A stretch of 64,000 bases of DNA from Paralvinella palmiformis (GCA_025642065.1 JAODUP010000008.1:378501-442500); one strand, 5' to 3'; counted from the first letter of the stretch, positions 13,300 to 28,682 are shown. The notes: generated from the sequence alone by a model not told the origin. Numbers and translations are program-made.

Positions 13300-14813
13300 A
13301 GAAATGTTGTTCTTGGTCCACATTTGTGCACATGGTGGTGTGCTAATTGGTCTAACAGTGCATACCAAAGTATTGCCATCCCTCAGAGTTGGACTTTGTG
13401 GTAACAGTTCTAACATAAACACACTACATTGCTACATTTTAATGCACATGACCACATTGTATTGCTTCGCTATCATCTCAATGTTCAGCAATTCAAATTT
13501 GACACAACTTGACATACAGAATCCACCAAGTCTTTGTTTGGTATTTTTCTTAATGTTACACTGTAGGCGGCACAATATATGTGGTTACTTTTGAATTGTG
13601 TTATCCATTCTACTTCAGCAAATTTAACACTTTGCTTAAACATTAAGTGGGCCTTCCATTATTGCCTTATTTGCAATGATTCTCAAAGTTTTTGTTGGTT
13701 TTACTGAATGGATTGGATGAAAAATGATAGAAACAGCCTTTGATGAACAGTTTTCAGACACTTGATTAAAACAATTATAAAATAAAAATAATAATATATT
13801 ATCTACAAAAATTATGCCATTATGATTATAAGTGTGTTTATTATAGCATTTCTTGTGGTCCAACAATTCTTTCTGCACCAGATTTAAGAATATCCAATAA
13901 TGTAATTAATTTGAACGTGCCATTGTAATTGAAGAAAGAAATAACACCAGAATCGTTTAAGTAGCAGTTTAGATGGTCCTAAATGTATATCCTGCATGCC
14001 ATTTTAGCAACTTAAAATTAATTAGTAACATTAATATTACTTACTTTAGCAATATCTGTGATATTTAAAGCCCCTTAGTAGCTGAGAAGGAAGCCACACT
14101 AAAACCCTTTTTGTGTCAATATTTTGTTAAGCTTCACTCACTCACTGATTCACTGACTGGCTGACTCCATGATGTTTAACAACACTGTCCTTTTACAAAA
14201 AAACTTAAAAAATAACTGGGTGTTGTGAACAGTGGTGAATAGATATGGGTTTCTGATTTCTTTGGTCCGAACTTGTAGTTAAAATTGACAATAAACACTC
14301 CCTAGAAAACATATCCATACATTATAGAAAGTTTATAATCAGGAAAACAGGTCTTATTCTGTTGTTTGTGTCAGCATTACAAGTTTAAGTGTGTTTTTTT
14401 ACAGCATGCTATTTATAAATAATATAATGAAGCGTAAAGTGCTTGAAAACTGTATGTATTTAGACAGGAATGAAATAAAATATACTGGGTTAGTTACAAG
14501 TATTATAGTATATACACAGAATAAAGCATTATTGTGATTCTAAATGTCTTTATTTTCACTCAGGTTAAGTTAGTGTATTTCTCTGTATATAAGAATGTCT
14601 TAATGTTTTGGTTTTGTTAGTTACACCCATGGGAGCCAACGATAGAAGATCCTTATCATGGTATGGTGATATGGCCAGTACCAGAGAATATTGAGATTAC
14701 TGTGACATTGTTTAGAGATCCAAGACAGACACAGTTTGAAGATAAAGATTGGACATTTATCATTGAAGATGTGAGTATTTTAGCTAATGTGATAAGAAAT
14801 GTGACAAGTATCT

Positions 14814-14848
<35 letters not shown>

Positions 14849-17800
14849 GTGTTTATCTATCTATCTGTCTCTGTCTGTCTGTCTGTCTGTCTCTGTCTGT
14901 CTCTGTCTGTCTCTGTATGTCTCTGTATGTCTCTGTATGTCTGTCTATATACACACACACACACATGCACACACACACGTTTTTTGTTTGAAGCATGTAT
15001 ACTATTAAAAATTATATGATAATTATTTTGCAGTTGTATTTCCCCTTCCCATCATCTGAGTTGCTATGTGTTTTCCTTTGAAATGTTTCAGCAAGACAAG
15101 AAAGGTCGTCACAAGATACTGGCTAGCAAAAGCATAAACATGGCGGAATATGCGAGCCATATTCCTTCTCAGTCCGAAGTAACGATCAGTCTAAAGCCAA
15201 TGTCAAAGAAGGTCGTCGCCGCCTCCTTAACCTTCACGATGTCTTGTGTCTTCCTAAGGGAGGGTAAAGCCACGTAAGTAAACCACAGGTCATAGGTCGT
15301 AGTGGGATCCATTAAGAAATGCTGATGTGGTTGTTTAACAGGGATGTCATTCTTTTAATTAGTACAACCTAGACGTGGAATCAAATGGGGAAACCGACAT
15401 TTTGGGGGTTGTATCTTGGTGTAATGTTTTTGAAGCATTGACTTTGGTCAATTTGGCAAAGACGGTCCTCAGCATGCAGTTTACGTTTAGAGATATGTCG
15501 TAATTTAATTTGATTTAAAGTGTTTTGCTGGAATGCTAGTTTTATTTCCACAGTGTAGTGTATGTGCTATGTTTGGCAACAATTTTGACGTCTAAATTAA
15601 TCTAATCCGATGTTCGTGGCACCACCACCACCACCACGTCTCGCATATCCCAACCGTTATTTTCAACATTTGAGCTGTCGCTTCATTTCTTAATTTTATC
15701 TGTTGGTTTTTGTTTGAGCGTAGATACAAACACAATGTGTGAGTATTTAGTTATTGTTCATTTAACGTTTTGCCTGCATGTTACACTGCTGAACAAAGCA
15801 AAACGGCTGCAGCCGATCAGGATCGAGATAGTGTAATGCTGTTTTTAGGTTTTTATTTTACTTATCAATTTGGTTGTCCGTCCAGGACCTCCCATTGCTG
15901 CCCCTGCATCCCAGCCTGCATGGCCTCTGGACCCAACAGATCTCTGTCAGCCGATGAACCCTTCCATGTTTCGTTACTTCTTCAGAAGTTAAACCCGTGA
16001 AATAATATTAAAAAGTATAACTGTCGGTTAAAGTTTTCTTCCGGACAGACGGGCATGTAATTTGTGATGTAATACAAGTACTTATTTAACAACAGCTAAT
16101 GTTAAGCATGTAACAAAATATTTAGTTCTTTCATTAACCAAATAATTAGTTTTGTCATTAATTAAAATTACAATTTATCAACATTGCCTCCTGCTATGGA
16201 AAGAGAGCATACGATGTTAGAACATTTACGATTTAAATTAAAAGTTCCAGTACATAATAATTTATGAGTTATGTAGCATTTATTTAAATTAGGTTTATTA
16301 GATTAATAGATAGTTAAGAAATAGTGTTATATAAGGATCCATGCTTCTTTGAACCACAGTTGATAGAGATTAAATAATTAAATGCATGCAAAAACTAACA
16401 GAATTTTTACAGGCTCTTCTTAAATTGGAAAACAAAAATTAGTTATCGATATGGATGAAACAATTTTTTTCTATAATCATGTTATTGTCCATGCACATGT
16501 CTGGGAATTATTACTGTTACTGTCAAGATAAACCATTTGTTACACTTGCTGTCTGTTCCAAAATAGTGATTACATAATTTATTAAAGCGTCTGTTAAATC
16601 ATTCCACGTGTTAAGTACACAGTTATCAAATGCTTATATCTCAGCAATATGGTCGAGTAATTCGATGTATTTCTGATGTTCCTACCACGTATCTCTGTAT
16701 CTGTTGTTAATACTCCGTTGGTGTTATTTCATTAGGGACGAAGACATGCAGAGTATAGCAAGTCTGATGAGTATAGACAAGTCCAACGACATCGGTAACA
16801 TCAATGATGTCGAAGAGGAACTGTCTGATAATGAAATGACAAGCAAGATCAATGAACTTGCCGCCAAATTTGGTCTTCTCGGTGAGGCGCTGGATGATGA
16901 CTTTGGTGGAAAGAGTATGTGGTTTCTTTATTAAACTTAATAATAACAATAATAACAATAATAATAATAATAATACCGTGGGTCTCGGCTATTAAGCCCA
17001 TCCGGCCATTAAGCCGACGTCATATTTTAGGCCTAAAATAATCATGATTTACGGTAGTACCGTCCATTAAGCCAGCCTAAAAATCAGTATTTTTCCCTGC
17101 AGTATTTTATAGAAGATACTTTAGATGATTTTTAGATGATACATTGAATTAGCACCGGCTATTAAGCTTAAAGTATTGGCTATTAATGGCTGGGACCTAC
17201 CGTAATAATTTTGTCAAAATGTGGAGCTTTTAAGAATGTATAATATTTAGAATAGCAAGAATTAAAATGTTACTCTTCTCTTGACTTATATTAAAAGATT
17301 TGTGTATTGATTTGATATTTCAAGTTTTGAACAGTTATGGCCAATCTCAATTTGATTACCACTGATATCTTAATATCTTTAATAAAATATATGCGGGATT
17401 TTGTTTAATTTGTATTTTTTTTAGCTAAATATTGTAAGTGATATTTAATATGTTCTTGCTTTCAGCACCAATTTTTGATAAATCTAAGCCACAGCTGTCA
17501 GATTCAACTAGTACAAGCACTTCAACACCTACACCCACAGTTACTGGTATTGTACATAACCTAGAGGGAGCCACTGCTGAACTAGCAGGCAATCACCTTT
17601 TAGAATCAGGTGATGCCAGTCAGAGTAAGTCATACAATCCATTTGACTTGGACAAAGAGACTATTCGAAACGGAGAAGTTAAGACGCCTCATTATCCTGC
17701 TGAATCTGCTGAGAATACTGGATCGTCCTTAAATCCTTTTGAGGTTGAGAATGGCGGAAACGATGGTGAAAAGGCAGTCGTTTGCAATATTTCTGAGAAG

Positions 17801-20800
17801 AGGACGGATTCTGTCCAGGAATGCGTCGGTATGAAAGCCGTTAATGGCGATTCAAAAGTGGCTGCCTCTCCATTGGATCCAAATCTTGAAGAGAAGAACA
17901 ATTTAAAAAACACCTCATTAGCCAGCAAGTCTTCGAGCTCCGTCTCACCCAAGAAATCTAAAGCCTGGGCAGGGTTTTCTTCTACAACACTGGCTGGCTT
18001 CAAGGGTCCCATCAGTGATAAAGATGCCGTATCTAGTGGCATTCCTAGCATTGGAGAGCCTCAGGCTACTAGCACGCCCCAGAGAGATAATGCGGAAAAG
18101 AACAAATACAACAGGTGTGTAATACTTGTTAGCAGTGATTTTAGGTTCGGTCATTTACAAGCATAAAGGTTTTCGACACTTGTTTACGTCTTGGCATGTA
18201 AACTCTGATGTCATTCTGGAACTTGTTCTAAGACATTCTGATGGTGCAGTAGTTAGAGCAATGCACTGCAAACCTCCAGGCTGTGGTCTCGAATCCGGAT
18301 CGTGGCTCCGTTTATGTGGGATTTGTTTCCATAAGCAGAGTACCGAGTCACGAGTGCCGAGGCTAAACAACTCATCTCCACTCTAAAACCTGTTTTGATT
18401 GTTCATTTTGATTATGTTCAGTTAAGTTTAAATAATTTATTTCAGTTATTATGTTGAAAAAATAAATAAGATAAGGAACAGATTTATTAAAATAAAAACA
18501 TCATGGATATAAATTGAATAGACTAACCTTTATTGATTATTGTTACATTTAAAATTATTAGTATTATTACAAAGTTTGTGTATTATTATTTATATAACAC
18601 TTCTGTATGTCTAGTCTGTTTTATTAATTTTACATATCCATTCAATTCCTGTATAAGACTCATCTCTCACTGGAAGTGCTCTGTGAGTATTTTCACAGAC
18701 ATTACAGGAAGTCATCCAATCTTCCAGTGATAACAAGAATACCCTCGGACTTGTAACAAACATCAGATACAGGCTAATATGTCAACTACAGTAACAGCTC
18801 TGCCAACGAGTTTTGTTCTTCTGTCCGTTATGATCGGTGCCCGTCACGGGGGGGTGAGAGTGACATTGTTCCCAATGTGCCTCCTTATGGCAGGTTAATA
18901 GAACATAATCAGCGGGTGGGAGTTTGGTAGATGTCATCTGAATTGATGCCGTTAACATCCAAGTGACTGATCACAGATCACAAGATTTCCACCATGCATG
19001 GTTGGTTAAGAAGTGCACAATGATTTCCTCCCAATCCAATGTAAGCCTTCCCATCTAGATCCAGGATAGGTTAATCTGTGGCTGAGATGAAGAATTATAA
19101 ATATATATTTATACTTTGTACACTAATGTATGAAGTTATTGATATCAGTTTTATTAGTTAATTGAAGATCTTACTTTGTACACCTGTATTTGTACATTTC
19201 TGTTTCTGATACATTTTTATCTCATTATGGAAAATGACCCGGTTTGATCGATATTCATAGGTGGACCATATTTCTAATGTGACATTTCACCTGACCTATA
19301 TTCTGGCTTTGATCATGCCACCATCACACCATAAATGCGACGACAGCGGCCCATAGGATGGCACAACCCACAAATGGCTTCCTCTTAACACGAGTGGGAT
19401 TGGTTAGATCTGGTCGCTGGTGAAGAAGATGTGTGCAAAGCATGCGATCCTCACATTTGGCAGATTCCGTCGTTTGCACGGGCCTCATATCAAGACGGGG
19501 CCTCATATCAAGACCGGACGCACCGTGGCTGTTCTGACCATGTCGATCCCGTGGAGCTGATGATACGTCTGGGTCACATCTAATTATCCCGGTTTCCTCA
19601 TCATGTGACCTCAGTCAATCAGTCTGTCTGCATGTGTCATTGACTGATGGTCATTTAAGTCTGAACCGTGATCCATGAACCATTATCCTGTCTTGTGTAA
19701 TCAAACTTAGAAAGGACTCGTGTACGGTGACATCGGTGTCAGTCGTGATCAGGTGTTACTTGGATCATTTATGTTTTCCGATCCTTTTCTCGTATTATTT
19801 TAGCACATCGCTGATAGTAATTGGTTTTGTATTAGCAGTAATACATTACATTATATCTCACTCCATTATCGTTGTTATCTGTAGATTGTCTCTGAATGGC
19901 TTGCTAGAGATTGATAATTAACAGATGTTACTACACTTATCATTATTGTTATTATTGTTATTAGTATCACATGTCAGAGGACTATGTATCAGTTGTAGGG
20001 TTATTGTGTGATCAGTCAAAGTTTGCTATCTGGTATGGGAAGCCTACTTAGTATTAAATGTAATGCTGTGTGTGTGTGTGTGTGTGTGTGTGTATTTGTG
20101 TGTGTATGTGTGTGTTATAAAGAAAATTAAGACATTAGCATAGCCATTATAATATCTTTCAACAGCCAGTTGCCAGTTGAATACTTATTACTACTTATAA
20201 TATTTAAAGAGAATTTCAATAAACTTTTGTGATAAAGCAAGTTATAATTTGACAGACTCACTTAGCAGAAGTGTGAATCAAACCTAAAACTGTAAACCAA
20301 AATAGAACAATCTTACATAGAGTAAACCAGTAATAGTGAACTAAAGAAATCTTCTATAAATAACTGACAACAAAGTTGTGTGTATTTTGCTGCATCCAAG
20401 GATAAATCAACAAATGAATCAACCAGAAGATAAAGCCTAAAACTAGAATGTGTGTGTGTGTGTGTGTGTGTATAGTATTATCAGTTGTCCCATGTTTCTG
20501 TTCCCAGAGTGCCATAAGTGTTTAATGTATTTTTTTGTGGGATGGGGGGAATATAAATATCTTCTGTTAACGTCAACGAACCATTCCCATGACAACAGCT
20601 ATTTATCATTATACTTATGACAACAGTACTAGTGTTATGACTAACTACCAAGTCACCATCCATTCTTCTACTTCAAACTATCATAGTTTGACTGTTCTCT
20701 TTGATTCACATCAATTTCTTATGAACTTCAGCTCCACTTTGTTTCAGGATAACTTTCAGAGATGATGTCGTGCTGTTGTTGGCATATTAATGTTTGTCAA

Positions 20801-21187
20801 CAACCAGTTGTTTATCCAGTGGAAAAATTAATAAATAGATATCCCACAGCTGCTTTAGCTTGATTGTTACTGAAGGATGTGTCCTGTGATTTATTACTGG
20901 ATTGTGAATTCTGTTAGAAACTTATCCATTCTCTCGATTGATGTTCGTATTTTGATTTCCTGTTTCTGTACTTGACACGTGATTAGCAAACATGCTTTCC
21001 ATTGGAGAATTGAACACACATGCACGCATGCATGCACGCATGCATGCACACACGGACGCACGCACACACACACGCACACACACACACCCTACAGACCTCC
21101 AGGCTCTGGTTTCAAATCCGAGTTATACTTGTGTTTGTGGGATATATTCCAAGTGTAACCAGCACTGATGTTAAAAACTCTAACATT

Positions 21188-21218
<31 letters not shown>

Positions 21219-22320
21219 GTTTCCATAATCATCATCTTTACTACTGGTATGTTTGGCTTAGATGTGGCTGCCAATGATATTTGCTGTAAACATATCTATA
21301 ACTCCATTTGTTGTTTCAGTTCATCACCATCACCACCAGTGACAGAGGTGGCTCAAATGAGTGGTAAGGGTGATCGTCGTCTGTTGGAACCTCTCGACCT
21401 CAACAAGGTGAGATTAATATTATTATCCATATCACTGAACAATGTGGAGCCTGTACAGGTGACGATGTAATAATGTTTACTTACTTACTTACACTGAGTT
21501 CATATATAATGTCAGACTCTTGCAATTTTTGCTAATACTAATGTTGGTTGTACTAAATTATTTATAACATTAAATGTCATGATCGACACCCAATTTTGTT
21601 AAATATCTAAGCTTATTAGCATTTTATATTCAGACAAGGCATTCGATGATGTTATCCAGTAGCTTGTGTAGGATGATATTTGATCTTGGCATTTTAGAGC
21701 TCTATGACATGCCATCAGTTTTATGTGAACTTCATTATCGCGTTTATTGTTGGAAGAAATAGTTTGATACTGCCAGCCAGTGCTGTCAGTTATCAGGTTT
21801 TGTTTGAAGCCAAAAAATGGTAAATAGGTGTCATATGAAGAAAACAAAAAAAGGTCATATTCTCCCTTTAACAGTGTTATCCTATGGTGTTAATTCAATA
21901 AAACAATACTTACATGAACAGCAGTCATTGGTCCATCCTTTAATTGCTGCTAGCAAAAAAAAAAGAATATCTACAACACGCTATTATTGAACGTTGTGTT
22001 ATTGCGCTGTATGGATTAATGGCTATTTTGAGCTATCTTACGCAACTGTTGTATTTTAATGCGTTTTACCTCACAACGGAGGGAAATGTATGGAGACAGT
22101 AGAGTCATGTTGTTGATACCATCGTCTAGACTGGGATATAATGGCTCCTAATAGGGTATGGTGGTCTGAGTTGAGAAAGAAGAACTGGACAACATTTCTG
22201 GTTTTTACACGAACAGTGTCTTCATAACACTTGGACTGCTCTTCTCTGGTACATTTGTTACCTCCACTTTTCCAAGACATTGGCATCATGTTTTGTCTGT
22301 TGCCTATCAATTTGTCTGTT

Positions 22321-22366
<46 letters not shown>

Positions 22367-22382
22367 TGTATGTATGTATGTG

Positions 22383-22413
<31 letters not shown>

Positions 22414-22468
22414 GTCCATGAACGGATTAATCTCAGATTGAGATTTGAACTATTTTAAAGGTGATGGT

Positions 22469-22523
<55 letters not shown>

Positions 22524-22840
22524 ATTAAAATTCATGATTCAGATTGTTCTAAACTTTGTTTAAAATTCAGACATTATTTGTGTAATTAGCAAAGAGCTCA
22601 GTAGCTAATAGCAGCTCTCTACTGTCATGCTGTACATTAGACAATTTAATGGACATTAAGATTTCTCCAGTTTCTGTATATGGAAGATAAAAACAAAACA
22701 TTAAAATAACCTATAATTATGAAGTAGTAAGTGTGACTTTTCCTAATGCTCTGTTATTCCGTCACAGTGCTCAGTATAAATCACTGACCAGCAATCAGAT
22801 TTGTTTGTTAAAATGATGTATGTTATGCACACAGATTGCA

Positions 22841-22875
<35 letters not shown>

Positions 22876-23002
22876 GTTTTGATTTGCTGAAATTAATCAC
22901 AACCACAAATCAAGATAAGTACGTCTTTAATGGTGGAGAGTAGACAGCACCAGTTTTCAGAATAATATTCCAATGCAGAATGCCCATAAGCAGTACCCAC
23001 TG

Positions 23003-23047
<45 letters not shown>

Positions 23048-26000
23048 TATACTAGTACAAGCATTGGCATTCATTTGCATAGATGACATTCAGAATAATT
23101 GTTGTGATATAATGCACCATATTCAGAATAATAATTGACATCAGTTGATCATTTTTATGTTACCTCGTCAGAACACGTCCTCAGAGAGTGTTTGTTGAGG
23201 CAGGAATGACAATATTGTGGCAAGGCACGTACACTGATAATTGGTCATAAATGTTTTCTTCGAGGCACCAGATTTATCAGCATATAATCCGGTTACAACA
23301 TATACATTTATGCTGAACTAATTGCATATCGAAACATTTAGTACTCATCAAAATGCAATAATACAACAGTATTGCATAAATTCATGAGTTATGGACATGA
23401 TTTTTGTGTGTGTGTGTGGCGTCTGTTTTGCATAGTTATTTGTCTATCCTTTTTTTGGTGAGGCATGTCGTGTCTGACGCTTTGTCCAGTATTTGCCAAG
23501 CTCAAAAGGCAGATGTTCTAATGCCCACAAACTGATTAGTCGCTCAGATGTAATAACAATTTATAGATTTATGGATGTATAGATTTATAGATGTACAAGC
23601 CTAAAAGACGCACACAGTACACAGACTTTAAAGCTAAATGCGCCTGTTGATGGCTACTTAAACCTTCAACCCATATAACTATAAGGGTTTAGAATAATAA
23701 TAAAAAAACTAATTTTAATGAGTAAACTTCATAGTCCCAACCATAGTGCCAACTAATGTCGATTATTCACTGCCGTTTAAGACTGACTTTGTCAGAATTC
23801 TTTCTGAACACACACACGCACGCACGCACGCACGCACGGATTGGTGGATTGGTGGAATAATAGGGTTTTAGGGGTATATCAGTCACTGTCTTAGTACTCT
23901 GAGCCACAAAATACACGCGCGCGCGTGCACACACACACACGCACACACACACACACACACAGACATGACAGATGCGCCTGTCACTCTAGGCATCCAGTTT
24001 CAGTCTGTTGAGCTCTCGGCTTGTTATCAGAAGAACAACATTAACGATGTCATCTGCCAAATTATGACCCAACAAGACTTGATTAATAAAATCGTCAACA
24101 GTAATGACGACACATCTGATGTGACACTGGATGTCTGAAGGCATTAAACCGACGGACATTCGGTGAGACCCGGGTCAGAGCTGGTGACCTTTCCGTATCT
24201 ACGAGGTGACAATGTCATAATCAGGCATTGATCTGGCGATGGTCAGTTTGGGAAGGAGTCACGTGACGAATAAACACTGATAGATTGGATGGAACATTAA
24301 GGCTGGTTTGGCCGAGACACCGTTTGGAATGTGGACGTGAGACTGTGTTATGTTGGACGCACACTTCTGGACAGACTTGTGGCCGGTCGGAGGCAATCTT
24401 GCAACAACAACAACAACAACAACAACGTGTTCATTCTCTTAGCGTCACCAATATGGCTACTGACATGTACTTAATAATAATGTGAAACTTTACGTTTGGT
24501 AAAAATGCTTCACAACATAAAGAAATGAAGTGACTAATGTAGAAAATAACCTAAAATTACTAATCTCTCTATTGTCTGTCAGGGTACCCACATCACAGGG
24601 GAAACAGGGAAAATAAATTGTTCCCTGCAGGGAAAACACGGTGAATTTTTAAATTTGGAAAATATAGGGAAAATACAGGGACTTTTTATGCCTTCGTTCC
24701 ATAATTTTAGGATTAGGGGTGGATTAAAAAAGGTTCATTCAACATGCAATTTTTGCACACAATACACAGGGAAATTTCCTAAATTAAGATGGAACATTCA
24801 GGGAAATAAAGGAAATTGCATCCTGTGGGTACCCTGGTCTGTATATAATAAGATGAGAAGACATGATGGTCAGCCGCACGAGTACATCTTATAGCTTATC
24901 ATTAAAACATGACAAGTATTTTCTTTAGTATAGTGGGTATTGTAGACCGTGTGGTGATTACAGCATTGTACTGCAAACCTTAAGGTCGGGATTCATATTC
25001 CAGTACTGCCTGTGTTTGTTTGATGTATTCTGTAGGAAGTTTACCCCATAGCCAAAATATTATGTTGCAGGTGTGACAAGCACCGAGTATCTGTGGATTT
25101 ATGTTTAAGTCTAAAAGTTTTAATTAATATTAATAATAGTAATATTGAATTAATTAAGTGCCCTTATTTTTATATGGAGGGCGCCTCCTTGGTCTAACTG
25201 GTACTAGTAGCGCATTGGATCACAGATCACTACCACCTGAGTTCGAATCTCGGCATGGTGATATCTGAAGGTTGTTTTTTAAACTTTTGACTTTGCTTCA
25301 TTACCTTTGGAGGTCGCTCGGCCCATTTAGCCTACCATATGCACAAAAGTGGCCGTAAAACATCAATCATCATCATCATCACTTATAACGGGAGTCAGTC
25401 GAAGGTGTTGTACAGTACAACTTTAATAGATTCTGTACTTAAAGAGCAAAACAAAAATGACGCTCAACGGATATATCATTTCTGTGGAAAAGTCCTGAAA
25501 ATAGATTTTAAATTATTAAGAGATGACCCATTTCTACTCTCCTATGGCAACCTGTTGCACAAAGTTGAAGTACGCCATTCTGAATTCACTGAAGATGATT
25601 GATGTTATAATGTGATATGCCATATATGAGTGAGTTATACAATAGACTGTCATATATTCTATAGAGTGGGAGTGTTGATATAAATTTTAACACTGGCTTC
25701 TTGTTGTATGTTACACTGCTCGTATGTGGTACAGTTATCAGAAACTCCCAAGACATTTCTCAGAGAACAACTGATATTTAGCAAATTAATCTCAATAGAA
25801 TGTCTAAGTAATCATTCTTTTTCTGGAACAGGTATATTACAGACATTTTATTTACTGTAATGTTTTGAATGCTACGTCATAAATTAGCTGTTACATTATT
25901 GATTGTCGAGCTTGAAGTTTTCTGCCTTTTTCACATCAGTGTGGTTTGCTTTCTGAAGAAAATATTTATTATATAAATTCAGCATTTGTCCCTCTTTATT

Positions 26001-26904
26001 TAAGGACTTTGGCCCACCCCCTTTTAAGTATTTGTTACCCCTCTGTGTGCTTGCATAGTTTAGCGTCTCATGATATAGACACACGATGAACAGTGATATA
26101 TTGCTTCCAATAGTATACTGATTAATGGCTTGTTCAGCCATTAGACACTTGAAACATCAATAGTGAGTAGCAGGATTTGAACCAAGATCTTCCAATTTTA
26201 GTCTATCACTTTATCATTGTGCTAACATGGCTGAGTTTTTTAAACAGATTAATTACTCAGGCATTTAAATTAATAAATAATGCTGTGATCAGTGGGCTAT
26301 CATTAGAGACAGACCGATATAAATTATGTTTATTAGTAATGGCGCCAGTTTAATTAGAACACGTTCTGGAGTAATTAGCATATTATTATGAGCAAGGTCA
26401 AGGCTAGTTTGAGCAATTCTATCTCTTGAATAGAGATCTATGTATGAGTAATTAATCAGGTTTAAAGAGAAATGCAAATGGAAGTAGAAAGATAATCAGA
26501 GATTAGGTGATAGATTTGATGCCTTTGTGATGGTTCTACTGTCCAGAGTTTGATACCTGTTTAATGCCACGCCCATTTATTAATATGGTATTCATCCAGT
26601 AACATGGTGTTCGTGTGGCTTGCTGTTTGTTGCTGGAGCAAGTTGCCATTCATGTAGTAATAATTATTTCTATGGTTTCCATTTCTCGTTCGCGTTTTGG
26701 TATCAGTTTCTGTCAGCGTGTCTTTGTATCTGAGAGGAATTTATCCGAACTCGGGAAAGAAGTTGATTGAAGTCCATAATGAAATAATAATATGTGGTGC
26801 TATGATGATTGTATTACTACAGTCAGTGGGTACAGTTAGCTGGTGATGTAGATACTTCCTTGATAATGATGATGATGATGATGATTGGTGTTTTACTTCA
26901 AATG

Positions 26905-26957
<53 letters not shown>

Positions 26958-28623
26958 AAACACCCAAAAGGTCAGAAATAAAATAACCAATTTTTTTCCG
27001 TAATTGAAATTGATTTAAATTGACGCTGTTCTGAGCATCGTTTTCAGATCACCTAGGCAACTGATTTATCAAGGCTATCCGCAGTTTTCAGGTAGCCTAG
27101 GCCACGTAATTTGAGCCGTCCGTCCAGTTCCAATATTGGGCGTCCATCCTTAATAAGTGTAAACAAAAAGATCAAAATGACCTTCAGGTCGACCTAATCT
27201 TCAGCACAGACGATGGAAGCTGCTGGCTGACGCTACTTGATGAATCGTGACGTTGATTTAGCGCAGATCAGAAATAAAGATCAGTAATCGTTATCTGTAT
27301 GCAGTAATGGAACCGAATGACCAATTGTGGCGAAATATTGCCCCGCTTCATCACCGGATGGCTAGACGGAATACTGACACATAGGCACTACTTCCATCAA
27401 CGGCGGTTTCATCTAGATATGGCCACTCTCCCTCATTCTCTCCTCGGTAGCACCCTCTCGTCGACGCAGTCACCCGAAAAGTGTTGCGTTTATTTCAGCT
27501 GCAAAGAAGCAGCACCACAGTACCAGCCATCTTAGGCCGTGACTGGCCGAAAAATTGGTTTCCGATTACGAACTTCCGTAACCGAATGAACGATACTCAG
27601 GTCAACGATGCCAAGCGAGCATGTATAGCTGTTTGTTGTGATCGAGCGATTTGATTCTGATTTCTTTTCAATTGGAGAACAGCTTGCATGGCCAGTACAC
27701 ACATGTCTGAAGTGGTGTTATCATGAAGCTGTTTGTATTAAAATGAGTTCAGCAGAGTAGTTAGTGAGGGTTTCGATCAGACATGCAGCCGTATTAGTTT
27801 TGTAGCCGTTATTGTGTGTGTGTGTGTGTGTGTGTGAGGGGGGGGGGGAAGACATTGCCGTCAAGTTAACCTAACATGTTCACTTGAATAGTTTGTTTTA
27901 TGTGTAATTTGTGATTGGTATTTTTAATGACTTTTGGGTTTTGTTTAAGGTCTTAGAACACAATTGCACCCTCTTTGTGTACCTGATATATTTGGTTCAC
28001 GTCTTTAGTTCCTGGGGAGCATAGATTATATCACTATTAGGTGCTTAATTCAGAATAATTCATTCTGTTTGTCCAGGTACTCATCTTTATTGTCCAATAG
28101 GTGCTCTACTTCTAGTGCATGACTGTATCATTCGAGCAACAATTGCCACGAGTCTTGCATAAATAAAGCATTTCCATGATGGAGTTAGAGCTAATGACAA
28201 CATCAGTATTGTACGTCTCAGACCGAATGTGATAATTAAGTATCATACTTATCTGAGTACCATCTGTACATTTATGTGTGGTGATGTCCATTACATAAGC
28301 TTCCAAATATTTGCGTGTGCGTTTATGTGTGTTTTTGTGTGTGTCTGTGTGTCTGTGTGTGTGTGTGTGTGTGCGTGTGTGCGTGCGTGTGATCATCACC
28401 ATCCCAACCAAATATAATGATTATTGTCTTGATGACATCATCCCCAAGTAATGGCTCTTCCCTGATACCATTCCTCTCATAAAATTGTCATCTATCCCAC
28501 AATAACCTGCCGTTATCTACATCTCTCTGTATACAGGAAAAATTAATGTTGAATCAGCCCTTCTCCAAACGACCCACTCTGGGAACTATGTACCAAATGA
28601 CATCTGTCATTTGGTAGACATCT

Positions 28624-28682
<59 letters not shown>

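Larger units (their letters stand above)
9251..14620 (+). other. EHBP1 intron 2
   Basis: 5.37 kb, AT-rich. It contains a long TG/GA composite repeat (9501-9736), CAT repeats near 10090-10115, a short CG-alternating run near 11048-11064, an AT tract (12063-12114), GAGT/GAAT repeats near 12216-12245, a tRNA-like segment near 12640-12720 that may be a SINE remnant, a G run near 12819 and an AC tract (13235-13296). No exon found. Confidence 0.75.
18115..21319 (+). other. EHBP1 intron 6
   Basis: 3.2 kb. It holds a tRNA-like SINE of family B (18236-18385), TG tracts (20069-20120, 20449-20473), an AC/GCATGCAC block (about 21013-21088), the tail of a family-B element (21089-21170) and another TG tract (21187-21220). 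No further exon seen. Confidence 0.75.

Noticed and set aside
17692..18051. 119-codon antisense open frame over exon 6
   Set aside because: Shadow of the real plus-strand exon; no homology or splice context.
25339..25602. 87-codon open frame after a SINE tail
   Set aside because: It starts inside the SINE and shows no recognised domain.
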